Shown piece by piece: positions 48,563 to 57,254 of a stretch of DNA of 64,000 nt. The notes under the pieces were generated by a model. It was given only the letters and a program-made list of their open reading frames with translations. It was not told where the DNA came from and made no database searches. The first letter of the stretch is position 1. Each line of letters begins with the position of its first letter. Source of the DNA: Qipengyuania sp. JC766 (GTDB lineage: Bacteria > Pseudomonadota > Alphaproteobacteria > Sphingomonadales > Sphingomonadaceae); NCBI RefSeq assembly GCF_040717445.1, contig NZ_JBFEFL010000001.1, positions 620,001 to 684,000 of the forward strand, in the 5' to 3' direction. A program made the translations under genes and the position numbers.

Positions 48563-49102
48563 ATGGCTGCCAGTGGTACTCTTTCGGCGAGGCCCGTTTC
48601 GAAGCCTGAACCGACGGAAAAAGCCGGTAAGCATCCCAACTTGCAGGACGCTTTTCTCAACCAGCTTCGCAAGGACCGCACGCCGGTCACGATGTTCTTG
48701 GTCAAGGGCGTGAAGCTGCAAGGTATCGTCACCTGGTTCGACAATTTCTCGATCCTCCTGCGTCGGGAAGGTCAGTCGCAACTCGTGTACAAGCACGCCA
48801 TCTCGACGATCATGCCCAGCGATCCGATGGATGGTAGCCAGTTCGCGAGCCAGGACAGCAGCAAGAAGCAGCGCTTGTTGCAGGACGTCTTCCTGTCGCG
48901 CGTTCGTGACGCGGACGTTCAGGTCACCATGTTCCTGGTCAACGGTGTTATGCTTCAGGGCGCGATTGTCGCATATGACCTTTTCTGCGTTCTTCTCGAG
49001 CGTGAAGGCTTCGTGCAGCTCGCCTACAAGCACGCGGTGTCGACCATCCAGCCTGCGACGAACATCGACCTGTCCGAAGATTTCGAAGGCGACGACAGCT
49101 GA
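48563..49102 (+). CDS. hfq: RNA chaperone Hfq with two tandem Sm domains
   Basis: RNA chaperone, 179 aa, about twice the usual length. Domain 1 (about 30-88) has [20 protein letters not shown] and ends in [10 protein letters not shown]. Domain 2 (about 105-163) has [20 protein letters not shown] and ends in [10 protein letters not shown]. Both keep the Sm2 motif Tyr-Lys-His-Ala; the basic rim stretch RKDR of domain 1 becomes RDAD in domain 2. Two-domain Hfq is known from Zymomonas and relatives. The GGAG at 48553 sets the start at 48563. hflX follows directly. Confidence 0.95.
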   Translation: MAASGTLSARPVSKPEPTEKAGKHPNLQDAFLNQLRKDRTPVTMFLVKGVKLQGIVTWFDNFSILLRREGQSQLVYKHAISTIMPSDPMDGSQFASQDSSKKQRLLQDVFLSRVRDADVQVTMFLVNGVMLQGAIVAYDLFCVLLEREGFVQLAYKHAVSTIQPATNIDLSEDFEGDDS

Positions 49103-50415
49103 GTTTCGACGACGATCTCCAGAATGAAGTCTCCCGCGGCGCGCGTGCGATCGTTGTTTGCCCGGATGTCCGTGGGCAGACCTACGATCTCGACGCGGAG
49201 CAGCGGCTCGAGGAAATTTGCGGGCTTGCCCTCGCGATCGGGATCGAGGTCGCGTCGCGTGCCATTCAGCCCGTAAGGGACGTGAAACCCAACACGTTTT
49301 TCGGTTCCGGTCAGGTCGAGGCGCTCGCCGCCGAAGCGGAAATGGAAGACGCAACACTGATCGTGGTGGATGGGGCACTGACGCCGATCCAGCAGCGAAA
49401 TCTCGAAACGGCGCTAGAGCGCAAGGTCATCGACCGAACCGGTCTAATTCTGGAGATATTCGGGGAACGCGCGGCGACGGCGGAAGGCCGCCTGCAAGTC
49501 GAGCTGGCCCATCTCGACTACCAGCAGAGCAGGCTCGTGCGAAGCTGGACTCACCTGGAAAGGCAACGCGGCGGCTTCGGCTTCCTAGGCGGACCGGGTG
49601 AGACACAGATCGAAGCCGACCGTCGCATGATCCGTCAGCGCATGGGCCGTCTGCGGCGCGAGCTCGAGCAGGTGCGAAAGACGCGCGCTCTTCATCGCGA
49701 AAGACGGGGCAGGGCACCGTGGCCCGTCATCGCCTTGGTGGGATATACGAACGCCGGAAAGTCCACGCTTTTCAATCGGATGACGGGTTCTGACGTCATG
49801 GCGGAAGATTTGCTCTTCGCAACGCTCGACCCCACGATGCGCGCCGTCCGTTTGCCCGGCGTCGAGAAGGCTATTCTATCCGACACTGTCGGTTTCATCT
49901 CCGACTTGCCGACGCAGCTGGTCGCCGCCTTTCGCGCGACGCTGGAGGAAGTGACCGCGGCCGACGTGATCGTGCATGTCAGGGACATGGCAAACCCGTC
50001 CGCGGGCGCGCAGAAAACCCAGGTCCTGCAGGTGCTGGAAGAACTCGATGTCATCGCCGACGGGGTATCGACCATTCCGATCGTCGAAGCCTGGAACAAG
50101 ATCGACCTCCTCGACACCGAGCAGCGCACGGAACTGCTCGATCAGGCGCAGAGAGAGCAAGACGTGATCGCCGTGTCCGCGTTGACTGGAGAGGGGGTGG
50201 AAGAGTTGTTCGGAATGATCGACACCTTGCTGACGCGAGAAGCGAGGACCCATCATTTCGTGTTGCCAGCCTCGGCAGGACGGGAGATTGCATGGCTGCA
50301 CGCGCATGGTGAAGTCATCGAAGACGAGGATGCGGGAATGGGTGAGGGCGGTCCGCAGCGCGCGCTATCCGTTCGCCTAAGCTCGAAAGACTTGGGTCGG
50401 TATCGAAGCCTTTAA
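49099..50415 (+). CDS. hflX: GTPase HflX, apparent CTG start overlapping hfq
   Basis: Ribosome-associated GTPase, 438 aa if begun at 49099. The N-terminal domain has [13 protein letters not shown] and [19 protein letters not shown]; the middle [20 protein letters not shown] is diagnostic. The G domain has [25 protein letters not shown] and WNKIDLL. The first ATG/GTG/TTG in frame is the GTG at 49282, which would remove about 60 conserved residues. The frame stays open to CTGA overlapping the hfq stop, where relatives would be expected to show ATGA. A CTG start is therefore likely but unproven. The stop overlaps mazG (TTAA). Confidence 0.88.
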   Translation: MSFDDDLQNEVSRGARAIVVCPDVRGQTYDLDAEQRLEEICGLALAIGIEVASRAIQPVRDVKPNTFFGSGQVEALAAEAEMEDATLIVVDGALTPIQQRNLETALERKVIDRTGLILEIFGERAATAEGRLQVELAHLDYQQSRLVRSWTHLERQRGGFGFLGGPGETQIEADRRMIRQRMGRLRRELEQVRKTRALHRERRGRAPWPVIALVGYTNAGKSTLFNRMTGSDVMAEDLLFATLDPTMRAVRLPGVEKAILSDTVGFISDLPTQLVAAFRATLEEVTAADVIVHVRDMANPSAGAQKTQVLQVLEELDVIADGVSTIPIVEAWNKIDLLDTEQRTELLDQAQREQDVIAVSALTGEGVEELFGMIDTLLTREARTHHFVLPASAGREIAWLHAHGEVIEDEDAGMGEGGPQRALSVRLSSKDLGRYRSL

Positions 50416-51176
50416 TTATCAGAAATCTGGACGGACTTCTTGACGGCCTGCCACAGATTTTCCTGTTGTTCGAGATCGAGATCCTGAAATCTCCCTTCGG
50501 CCAAGGTCTCCATCGCGCGAAAGCGCCCCTCGAATTTATCGTTGGCCGAGCGAAGAGCGCTTTCCGGCTCGATGCCGTACGCGCGGACCAGATTGACGGC
50601 TGCGAATAGCAGATCGCCTGCTTCTTCCAGTCGCTTGTCTTCCGGCGCTTCCTTCAGTTCGGCCATCTCCTCGACCACTTTCGCCGCGGGACCTTCGGGA
50701 TCCGGCCAGTCGAAGCCTGTTCGCGCTGCCCGCTTCTGCAGTTTCTCGGCACGCAGTAAGGCCGGTAGTGCCTTGGCGACGCCATCCATGGCGCTCGCCG
50801 CGCCTTTTCTGTTTCGTTCGCTTTCTTTCAGATCCTCCCAGCGGGTTTCGTCCATTCGGCCGCCGGCTTCGTCGAAGATGTGCGGATGACGCGCGACCAT
50901 CTTGTCGCAGATGCTCCTGGCAACGTCTTCGAAGCTGAACAGGTCTTGGTCTTCGGCCATCTGCGAGTGAAATACGACCTGAAGGAGCAGATCTCCCAAT
51001 TCTTCGCGCAAGTCTTCGGTCGCGCCGCGCGCGATCGCGTCGGCAACTTCGTATGCTTCCTCAATCGTATAGGGCGCGATCGTCTTGAACGTTTGAGCCT
51101 GATCCCATTCGCAGCCGTTCTCGGGGTCGCGAAGGGTGGACATGATCTGCAGAAGGCGGTCGGTCTGGTCGGACAT
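50412..51176 (-). CDS. mazG: Nucleoside triphosphate pyrophosphohydrolase MazG
   Basis: Hydrolyses non-canonical or excess NTPs to NMP and PPi. The 254-aa protein has two MazG domains. The first has LRDPENGCEWDQAQTFKTIA and the metal site EELGDLLLQVVFHSQMA; the second has FDWPDPEGPAAKVVEEMAEL and EEAGDLLFAAVNLVR. It is complete. It converges on hflX with a 4-base stop overlap and is separated from the upstream minus-strand operon by a short AT-rich gap. Confidence 0.95.
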   Translation of the reverse strand: MSDQTDRLLQIMSTLRDPENGCEWDQAQTFKTIAPYTIEEAYEVADAIARGATEDLREELGDLLLQVVFHSQMAEDQDLFSFEDVARSICDKMVARHPHIFDEAGGRMDETRWEDLKESERNRKGAASAMDGVAKALPALLRAEKLQKRAARTGFDWPDPEGPAAKVVEEMAELKEAPEDKRLEEAGDLLFAAVNLVRAYGIEPESALRSANDKFEGRFRAMETLAEGRFQDLDLEQQENLWQAVKKSVQISDN

Positions 51177-51220
51177 ATATCAGAGTGATAATATATATTA
51201 TGTAAAGTAAAGGAGCCTTG

Positions 51221-51391
51221 TCAAAGTGCGATCGCGTTCATCAAAAGGGTCGCCCCCGCAAAGATTGCGCCCCATATGAGAATGTACACGAGCCCTTTTT
51301 TCCAGCTCAACTGATATCCGGCCAGCGCACCCGCTGCGAGAGCAAGGACGCCGATCCCCCAGATAATTTGATACCACTGCATATCGTTCAT
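51221..51391 (-). CDS. 56-aa two-helix membrane protein coupled to the PhnP-like gene
   Basis: A 56-residue ORF starting MNDMQWYQIIWGIGVLALAA and ending in NAIAL. It has two hydrophobic helices (about residues 8-26 and 33-54) joined by a basic turn (SWKKG). GGAG lies 8 bases before the ATG, and the ATG overlaps the upstream stop (ATGA), the same coupling as through the rest of the operon. This supports a real gene despite its size. It is a likely inner-membrane hairpin protein; function unknown. Confidence 0.75.
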   Translation of the reverse strand: MNDMQWYQIIWGIGVLALAAGALAGYQLSWKKGLVYILIWGAIFAGATLLMNAIAL

Positions 51392-52155
51392 GCTACGATC
51401 TCCAAGCCGTCGAAGCCGACCACCACACCGTCGGGAAGACCGGACTGGAGCGTCGCGTAATCCATGCTGGTGTCCATATGGCTCAACACCGTCTTACGTG
51501 CTCGCGTCCGCGCAGCGAACTCCAGCGCCATTTCAAGGTTCGCGTGCGTGGGATGATGCTCCTTCCGCAAGCAGTCGGTGACCAGAACATCGACGCCGTC
51601 GAACAACTGCAGCATCTTGTTCGTGATCTGATTGAAGTCCGTCGCGTATCCTATTGATTTCCCGTCGGCATCGAACCGGAAACCTGTACTTTCCGTCGGT
51701 CCGTGCGGCATCTGGCACCATTTGACCCCGAAGCCGGCGCAGATGCGAACGGTGTCGAGCGTCTCCAGCTTGACGATCGTGGGATAGCCATGCTGACCTG
51801 CAAAGATGTAGTCGAAGCGCTGGCGAAGCCGCCGGACCGTTTCACCGGAGCCGTATCCGGGAATGGGTACCTTTCGCTTGTAACGAAGGACGCGCAGATC
51901 ATCGATGCCGTGACAATGGTCGGCATGGTCGTGCGTCCAGAAAACGCCGTCGATCCTGGCTATTCCGTTGGCGAGGCATTGCTGGCGAAGGTCCGTCGAC
52001 GTGTCGACGAGCAGCCGACCGCCCTCGTCGTTCTCCACCATGATGGATACGCGCGTTCTGCGGTTTTTCGGTTCCTCGGGATCGCAGGCACCCCAATCGC
52101 CATCGAGGCGAGGCACGCCGCTGGAGGTTCCGGAGCCGAGAACCAGGACTTTCAT
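51388..52155 (-). CDS. PhnP-like metallo-beta-lactamase-fold hydrolase
   Basis: A 255-aa MBL-fold protein. It starts MKVLVLGSGTSSGVPRLDGD and has the zinc motif WTHDHADHCHGIDDLR near residue 75, then YATDFNQI and THANLEMALEFAART with further ligands and VLSHMD. This matches the PhnP/YcbX-like phosphodiesterase branch; no phn operon is present, so the substrate is unknown. ATGA overlaps join it to tatD upstream and to the small membrane gene downstream. Confidence 0.9.
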   Translation of the reverse strand: MKVLVLGSGTSSGVPRLDGDWGACDPEEPKNRRTRVSIMVENDEGGRLLVDTSTDLRQQCLANGIARIDGVFWTHDHADHCHGIDDLRVLRYKRKVPIPGYGSGETVRRLRQRFDYIFAGQHGYPTIVKLETLDTVRICAGFGVKWCQMPHGPTESTGFRFDADGKSIGYATDFNQITNKMLQLFDGVDVLVTDCLRKEHHPTHANLEMALEFAARTRARKTVLSHMDTSMDYATLQSGLPDGVVVGFDGLEIVA

Positions 52156-52931
52156 GCTGCAGCTTTTTTGAACAGTTTGAAGAAGTTATCTGTCGTTTCT
52201 GTCGCCAGTTCTTCTGCGCTCTTTCCGCGAAGTTCAGCAAGGAACTTTGCAGTGTCGCTCACATAGGCTGGCTCGCACGACTTGCCGCGATGGGGCACCG
52301 GCGCCAGGAACGGACTGTCCGTTTCGACGAGCAGACGACCGGCAGGGATAGTCTTTGCGACTTCCTGGAGGTCCTTCGCGCTCTTGAACGTGACGATGCC
52401 GGAAATTGATATCGACAGGCCGAGATCGAGAACATCCCGGCCGAATTGGGCCGATGCGGTAAAGCAATGGATTAGTGCCGGAAATTCCCCGCGTTCGGTT
52501 TCGTCCTGCAATATCTTCAGCGTGTCCGCTTCTGCATCGCGGGTGTGAATGATGACCGGAAGTCCGGTCTCGCGCGAGACATCGATATGCATGCGAAACA
52601 GGCGCTGCTGCGTGTCCCGGTCCGACTTGTCGTAGTAATAATCCAGTCCGGTTTCGCCGATCCCGATAACCTTTTCGTGCTGGGTCGCTTCCAGCAGTGT
52701 ATCGCGAGCCAGATCGGCATGCGCATCGGCGTTATGGGGGTGGATGCCCACACTGGCCCAGACATCCGCTTCCCTGGCAGCTGTTCCTACGACTTGATCC
52801 CATTCGCTCTGCTTTGTCGAGATATTGAGGAATCCGCCGATTCCCGCCGCTCTACCGCGGTCCAGAACAGCGCCCTGCTCTTCGACGAGACCTTCGTATT
52901 CGAGGTGGCAATGGCTATCGATCAGCATCAT
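52152..52931 (-). CDS. tatD: TatD family metal-dependent hydrolase (DNase)
   Basis: A 259-aa TIM-barrel hydrolase of the TatD/YcfH type, implicated in DNA turnover or D-aminoacyl-tRNA editing. Metal-binding motifs are MLIDSHCHLEYEGL, IGIGETGLDYYYDKS, VIIHTRDAEADT, ALIHCFTAS and LLVETDSPFLAP. It follows metG with an ATGA overlap, the usual metG-tatD linkage. Complete. Confidence 0.94.
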   Translation of the reverse strand: MMLIDSHCHLEYEGLVEEQGAVLDRGRAAGIGGFLNISTKQSEWDQVVGTAAREADVWASVGIHPHNADAHADLARDTLLEATQHEKVIGIGETGLDYYYDKSDRDTQQRLFRMHIDVSRETGLPVIIHTRDAEADTLKILQDETERGEFPALIHCFTASAQFGRDVLDLGLSISISGIVTFKSAKDLQEVAKTIPAGRLLVETDSPFLAPVPHRGKSCEPAYVSDTAKFLAELRGKSAEELATETTDNFFKLFKKAAA

Positions 52932-54487
52932 GCAGCCTCCACCTCAGGAAGCTCGAGCCGCGGGAAGACCGGTTTGGGCGGATCTATCCGGTGACCATTT
53001 GCAGCAAGGGCGCCGAACCAGCTTTCGTCCGCCAGATCGGCGTAGGAGCGCCGCTCCGGATTGACGCCAAGCTGGTCCAGTATCTGACCCGCCTTGTCCG
53101 GGATCACGGGCTGGATCGCGAGAGCGAGGTCGCGAATGGCGATAAACAGTGTCAGCAAGACCTGACGCATGCGTTCCGGATCTGTCTTCTTGAGGGCCCA
53201 CGGAGCCTGCTCGTCGACATACTGGTTGCATGCGTAAACCGCCTGCATCCATGCTTCGATGCCGTGCGAGAAGGCCAGAGCCTCGAACTGCGCGGGCAAT
53301 TCCGTCCGGCAGGCGTTCTGGACATGCGAAAGAAGCGTCCGATCATCCCCTGCAGGCTCGAAAGAACCGATCTGACCGTCGAGGTTCTTCGCAATCATCG
53401 AAAGGGTGCGTTGCGCCAGATTACCGAAGCTGTTGGCGAGTTCGGCGTTGCAGCGCATCACGATCGCTTCCGGGGAATAGCTGCCGTCCTGGCCAAATGT
53501 GACTTCGCGCAACAGGAAGTATCGCAGGTTGTCGACCCCGAACTGATCCGCCAGGACGAGCGGATCGGTGACATTGCCCAGGGATTTCGACTCCTTCTGC
53601 CCCCTGTTCAGGAGGAACCCGTGGGCAAACACTTTCTTCGGGACCGCGATGTTCGCGCTCATGAGAAAGGCCGGCCAGTATATCGTGTGGAACCGGACGA
53701 TGTCCTTGCCAATCAGGTGCAGATCTGCCGGCCAGAATTTTTTCCAGTTCTCGCTATCCTCCGGATAGCCGAGCCCCGTGATATAGTTCGTGAGCGCATC
53801 GACCCAGACGTACATCACGTGGTTGTCGCTGCCCGGAACCTTGACGCCCCAGTCGAAGCTGGTCCGGCTGATCGAAAGGTCTTTCAGCCCGCCTGAAACG
53901 AAGGCGAGCATTTCGTTCCGGCTGCGTTCGGGTTCCAGAAATCCCGGTGTCTCGAGAAGCTCCTTCAGCTGGTCCGCGTATCGCGACAGGCGGAAGAACC
54001 AGCTTTCTTCCACGGTCCATTCCACCGGGGTACCTTGCGGCGAGAGCTTTTCGCCCCCCTCCCCTTCGACGAGCTCCTTCTCGTCGTAATAGGCCTCGTC
54101 CCTGACTGAATACCAGCCTTCGTACCGGTCCAGATAGAGATCGCCATTCGCCTCCATCGCTTGCCAGATCGCCTGGCTTGCGCGGTGATGGTCGTCGTCA
54201 ACCGTTCGGATGAAACGGTCATATCTGACATTCAAAGCGTCGCACATGGCCTTGAAATGACCTGACATCTCATCGGCGAGCGCGCGCGCGGTGGTGCCCT
54301 GCTCCTCCGCCTTGCGGGCCATTTTCAGCCCGTGCTCGTCGGTCCCGGTCTGGAACCGGACGTCCTTGCCATTCAGGGACTGGAATCGCGCGATGACATC
54401 GGCAGCGATTGCCTCGTAGGCATGACCGATATGCGGGCGCCCGTTCGGGTAGCTGATTGCGGTGGTGATATAGTATGGATCAGACAT
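52928..54487 (-). CDS. metG: Methionyl-tRNA synthetase
   Basis: Charges tRNA-Met, including the initiator. The 519-aa class I enzyme has the HIGH motif in NGRPHIGHAYEAIAADVIA and the KMSKS-like loop NRGQKESKSLGNV near residue 300. The four-cysteine zinc knuckle is absent (the region reads EGEGGEKLSPQGTPVEW), matching the zinc-free subclass, and there is no C-terminal tRNA-binding domain. It overlaps the end of holB by 8 bases. Confidence 0.96.
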   Translation of the reverse strand: MSDPYYITTAISYPNGRPHIGHAYEAIAADVIARFQSLNGKDVRFQTGTDEHGLKMARKAEEQGTTARALADEMSGHFKAMCDALNVRYDRFIRTVDDDHHRASQAIWQAMEANGDLYLDRYEGWYSVRDEAYYDEKELVEGEGGEKLSPQGTPVEWTVEESWFFRLSRYADQLKELLETPGFLEPERSRNEMLAFVSGGLKDLSISRTSFDWGVKVPGSDNHVMYVWVDALTNYITGLGYPEDSENWKKFWPADLHLIGKDIVRFHTIYWPAFLMSANIAVPKKVFAHGFLLNRGQKESKSLGNVTDPLVLADQFGVDNLRYFLLREVTFGQDGSYSPEAIVMRCNAELANSFGNLAQRTLSMIAKNLDGQIGSFEPAGDDRTLLSHVQNACRTELPAQFEALAFSHGIEAWMQAVYACNQYVDEQAPWALKKTDPERMRQVLLTLFIAIRDLALAIQPVIPDKAGQILDQLGVNPERRSYADLADESWFGALAANGHRIDPPKPVFPRLELPEVEAA

Positions 54488-55433
54488 CGACCCGATCCCT
54501 ATGAGGGGAAGCGGAGGCTAGCAAGTCGCCCAGACGGGCTAGAAGCAGGGCGGCATCGAAATTGTAGGTGGGAGCCTGTTCGGCAAGCGCCACGACCTGG
54601 CGATAGGCAGCATGGATAGCCGCGAGGGAGGAAGAATCGGCGTTCGGGACCTCGCCTGCCAGAACCGCGCAAGCGAGTTCGAGCGTCGCGCCGATCTTCT
54701 CCCTGTCCGGCCGCGCTCCGATGCGGGCGATCATCGCTTCGCGCCGCGTGCTGTCGGGATCGCCCTGCTCCACGATCTGCTTCATCGCCATGTAGACCGA
54801 ACCCAGATCCTTCCGGACGAAATCGAGAGCGGCCCCGGGTGAGCCGGCCGCGGCGATCATGGCGGCTTCGATTGTCTCAGAATTCGCATCGGCGGCTTCC
54901 CGAGCCAGCAATTGTCTCAACTCCGTCGCCGGCACGGATCGGAACCGCAGCACCCGACAGCGCGACCGGATGGTCGGCAGCAGCCGCGCGGCATTGTGGG
55001 ATACGAGGAAGAAGATCGTTCCTGCGGGCGGTTCCTCCAGGCTCTTGAGCAGGGCATTCGACGCGCCTTTTTCCAGATCGTCCGCGGCATCGATGACGAT
55101 CGCGCGCCTGTCACCCAGGGTCGGTCGCGTTTCAAGCCTGCGCTGCATAGATCGGATCTGGGCGACAGGGATGTTCCGCTTGGTCTCGAAAGGCTTGCCC
55201 TCGGCGCGCTTCTTTTCTTCCTTCTCGTCTTTCGGAAGCCGTTCGAGAATGTGAATGTCTGGGTGGCTTCGCGGATCGGTGGTGGACGCGACGAGGTCCG
55301 CTGCCGCGGCAAGCGCGAACTGCATTTTCCCGAGACCCTTCGCGCCGGCGAGAAGCCACGCGTGGTGCATCCGTGCATCGGCCTGCGCATCGTGCCAAGC
55401 GGCCCAGGCGGCTTCATGACCGATGAGTGGCAT
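54480..55433 (-). CDS. holB: DNA polymerase III, delta' subunit
   Basis: Clamp-loader subunit, 317 aa. The AAA+ fold begins MPLIGHEAAWAAWHDAQADA with HHAWLLAGAKGLGKMQFALA (Walker A). The sensor region is NALLKSLEEPPAGTIFFLVS and RCRVLRFRSV. The ATG at 55433 overlaps the tmk stop by one base; a GTG one codon earlier is possible. The order tmk-holB-(metG)-tatD is widespread. Confidence 0.93.
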   Translation of the reverse strand: MPLIGHEAAWAAWHDAQADARMHHAWLLAGAKGLGKMQFALAAAADLVASTTDPRSHPDIHILERLPKDEKEEKKRAEGKPFETKRNIPVAQIRSMQRRLETRPTLGDRRAIVIDAADDLEKGASNALLKSLEEPPAGTIFFLVSHNAARLLPTIRSRCRVLRFRSVPATELRQLLAREAADANSETIEAAMIAAAGSPGAALDFVRKDLGSVYMAMKQIVEQGDPDSTRREAMIARIGARPDREKIGATLELACAVLAGEVPNADSSSLAAIHAAYRQVVALAEQAPTYNFDAALLLARLGDLLASASPHRDRVDV

Positions 55434-56068
55434 CACCGGAGCTCCAGGCGATCGGCAACGGCCTCGACCACCCTTGCGTGGACTTGGTCGGCGTTCCCGG
55501 ATCCGTCCAGCACCACGAAGCGGTGTGGCTCGTCGGCCGCGAACTTGCGGAAGGATTCGCGTACCGCACCGTGATAGGCGGCTGCCCGGCCGCCGATAGC
55601 ATCGGAATTCCCGCCGTCCCGCCGGGCGAGCCTGTGCGCGATTTCTTCGTCCGCCACGTCGATCAGAATGGCGAGGTCTGGCAGCAGCCCGTCGCTTCCG
55701 AAGGTATGCAGGGCCTTGATGGTCTCGTCATCCAAGCCCCCCGCCCCGCCCTGGTAGGCGCGAGACGAGTCCAGGAACCGATCGCAGACCACGGTAATGC
55801 CGCTCGCGAGGGCGGGCGCGATCCTGTTGCTGACGTGATCCGAGCGAGCCGCAGCGAACAGGAGAGCTTCGGCCTTCGCGTTCCATTCCCTGCCCGGAGG
55901 ATCAAGAAGGAGTTTCCTGATGGACTCCGCACCGTCGGTGCCGCCCGGCTCGCGGGTCAGGTCGACGGACAGGCCCAGCTTCTCGAGGTGGTCGGCGAGC
56001 ATTTTCGCCTGGGTGGACTTGCCGGCCCCCTCCCCCCCTTCGAAGGCGATAAAGTGTCCCGTGCTCAC
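55433..56068 (-). CDS. tmk: Thymidylate kinase
   Basis: Phosphorylates dTMP to dTDP, 211 aa. The P-loop is FEGGEGAGKSTQAKML at residue 8, the DR motif is VVCDRFLDSSRAYQGGAGG and LIDVADEEIAHRLARRDG follows. The start is a GTG at 56068 in a GTGA overlap with the preceding carboxypeptidase; the frame continues upstream without family similarity. Confidence 0.96.
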   Translation of the reverse strand: MSTGHFIAFEGGEGAGKSTQAKMLADHLEKLGLSVDLTREPGGTDGAESIRKLLLDPPGREWNAKAEALLFAAARSDHVSNRIAPALASGITVVCDRFLDSSRAYQGGAGGLDDETIKALHTFGSDGLLPDLAILIDVADEEIAHRLARRDGGNSDAIGGRAAAYHGAVRESFRKFAADEPHRFVVLDGSGNADQVHARVVEAVADRLELR

Positions 56069-57219
56069 CGGAAGACGCCCGCCAAACCGTTCACCACGCG
56101 TCGCGGGAAGGACGCCTGCTCGACCTTGTCCGCCGCTTCGAGCGGTATGACGGTGTCGGGCAGGCCCGGGGTCGCAACCACGAGATCGGCCACGTGCTCG
56201 CCCTTTTCGATCGGTGCGCGAAGGGGACCGCGATAGCGGATCGTCGCATCCTGTTCGCACGCGCTTCGCGATGGGCAAGCCAACACGACCGGATGCGAAG
56301 TCGTCAGGTCGACCGAGAAACGGTCTCCGTCCTGCACCTCGGCCTGGCCGACAACCGCCGCTTTCCCGAATAGCGATTTGCGCTGGAAGCCATCGAAGCC
56401 CCACTCTACGAGGTTGCGCGAAACCTCGGCGCGATCGCGGGAACTCCCCATGGCACCGACCACCATCACGATCCGTGTGTCGCCCCGTTTCGCGCTTCCG
56501 ACGAAACCGTAGCCGGCATGGTTGGTGTACCCCGTCTTCACCCCGTCGGCGCCCGGGACGACCCCGGTGATCGGATTGTGGTTGGACTGGGCGATGCCGT
56601 TATAGCCGAACTCCGACTTGCCGTAGTACTGCCGGTATTCCTCCGGATGCCGTTCGATCAGCGCACGCGTGAGCTTCGCCAGATCGGCAGCCGTCGTGAA
56701 GGTCCGGCCCTCGTCCGGCCAGCCGTTCGGAGTACCGAAACGGGTATTGTTCATGCCCAGGCGACGCGCCTCGGCGTTCATGCGTTCGACCCAGCGGGAG
56801 ACCGAACCGAGACTTCCCTCGGCGAGCATGATGGTGGCGTCGTTGGCCGAGATCGTCGTAATCGCGGTCAGCAGGTCGGCGACCCGGACGCGGTCGCCGG
56901 CTTCCAGGAACATGCGCGAACCCTGGCCCGTCCATTCCTTCGCGGCCTCGTCGCTCATCTCGAAGACGGTGTCGGGCTTGATCCTGCCTTCGTCCATCAA
57001 TTCGAACGCGACGTAGGTCGTCATGATCTTGGTCATCGATGCCGGTACGAAACGGCGATCGGCATCCTTGGAGAACAGGACCTGGCCGCTGGACTGGTCG
57101 ATCACCAGCGCGATCGGCGCATCGCGGGCGATAAGACTCGCTTCGCCCGGCGCGGGGCCCGCGCCGACGCCCAGCATCGATGCGGATACGCCGACGACCA
57201 ATGCAGGAACCGTCTTGAT
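56065..57219 (-). CDS. D-alanyl-D-alanine carboxypeptidase (DacA/DacC type), start probably ATC
   Basis: Penicillin-binding protein trimming peptidoglycan stem peptides. The active-site SxxK is PASMTKIMTTY, the SxN motif is SAND in TTISANDATIM, and the KTG motif is DGVKTGYTNHAG. No ATG or GTG gives a proper signal peptide. The only standard in-frame start, TTG at 57201, lacks a basic N-terminus and a ribosome site. An ATC at 57219 with GGGGAG 8 bases upstream gives (M)KTVPALVVGVSASMLGVGA, a good signal sequence, 384 aa in total. I use that start with caution. Confidence 0.9.
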   Translation of the reverse strand: MKTVPALVVGVSASMLGVGAGPAPGEASLIARDAPIALVIDQSSGQVLFSKDADRRFVPASMTKIMTTYVAFELMDEGRIKPDTVFEMSDEAAKEWTGQGSRMFLEAGDRVRVADLLTAITTISANDATIMLAEGSLGSVSRWVERMNAEARRLGMNNTRFGTPNGWPDEGRTFTTAADLAKLTRALIERHPEEYRQYYGKSEFGYNGIAQSNHNPITGVVPGADGVKTGYTNHAGYGFVGSAKRGDTRIVMVVGAMGSSRDRAEVSRNLVEWGFDGFQRKSLFGKAAVVGQAEVQDGDRFSVDLTTSHPVVLACPSRSACEQDATIRYRGPLRAPIEKGEHVADLVVATPGLPDTVIPLEAADKVEQASFPRRVVNGLAGVFR

Positions 57220-57254
57220 GTGGATGTCTCCCCGCCACCGGCGGGGGCCGGCGG

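Noticed and set aside
49099-49284. Frameshift or pseudogene in hflX
   Set aside because: The frame is continuous and fully conserved in sequence from the hfq stop to the end; only the start codon is odd.
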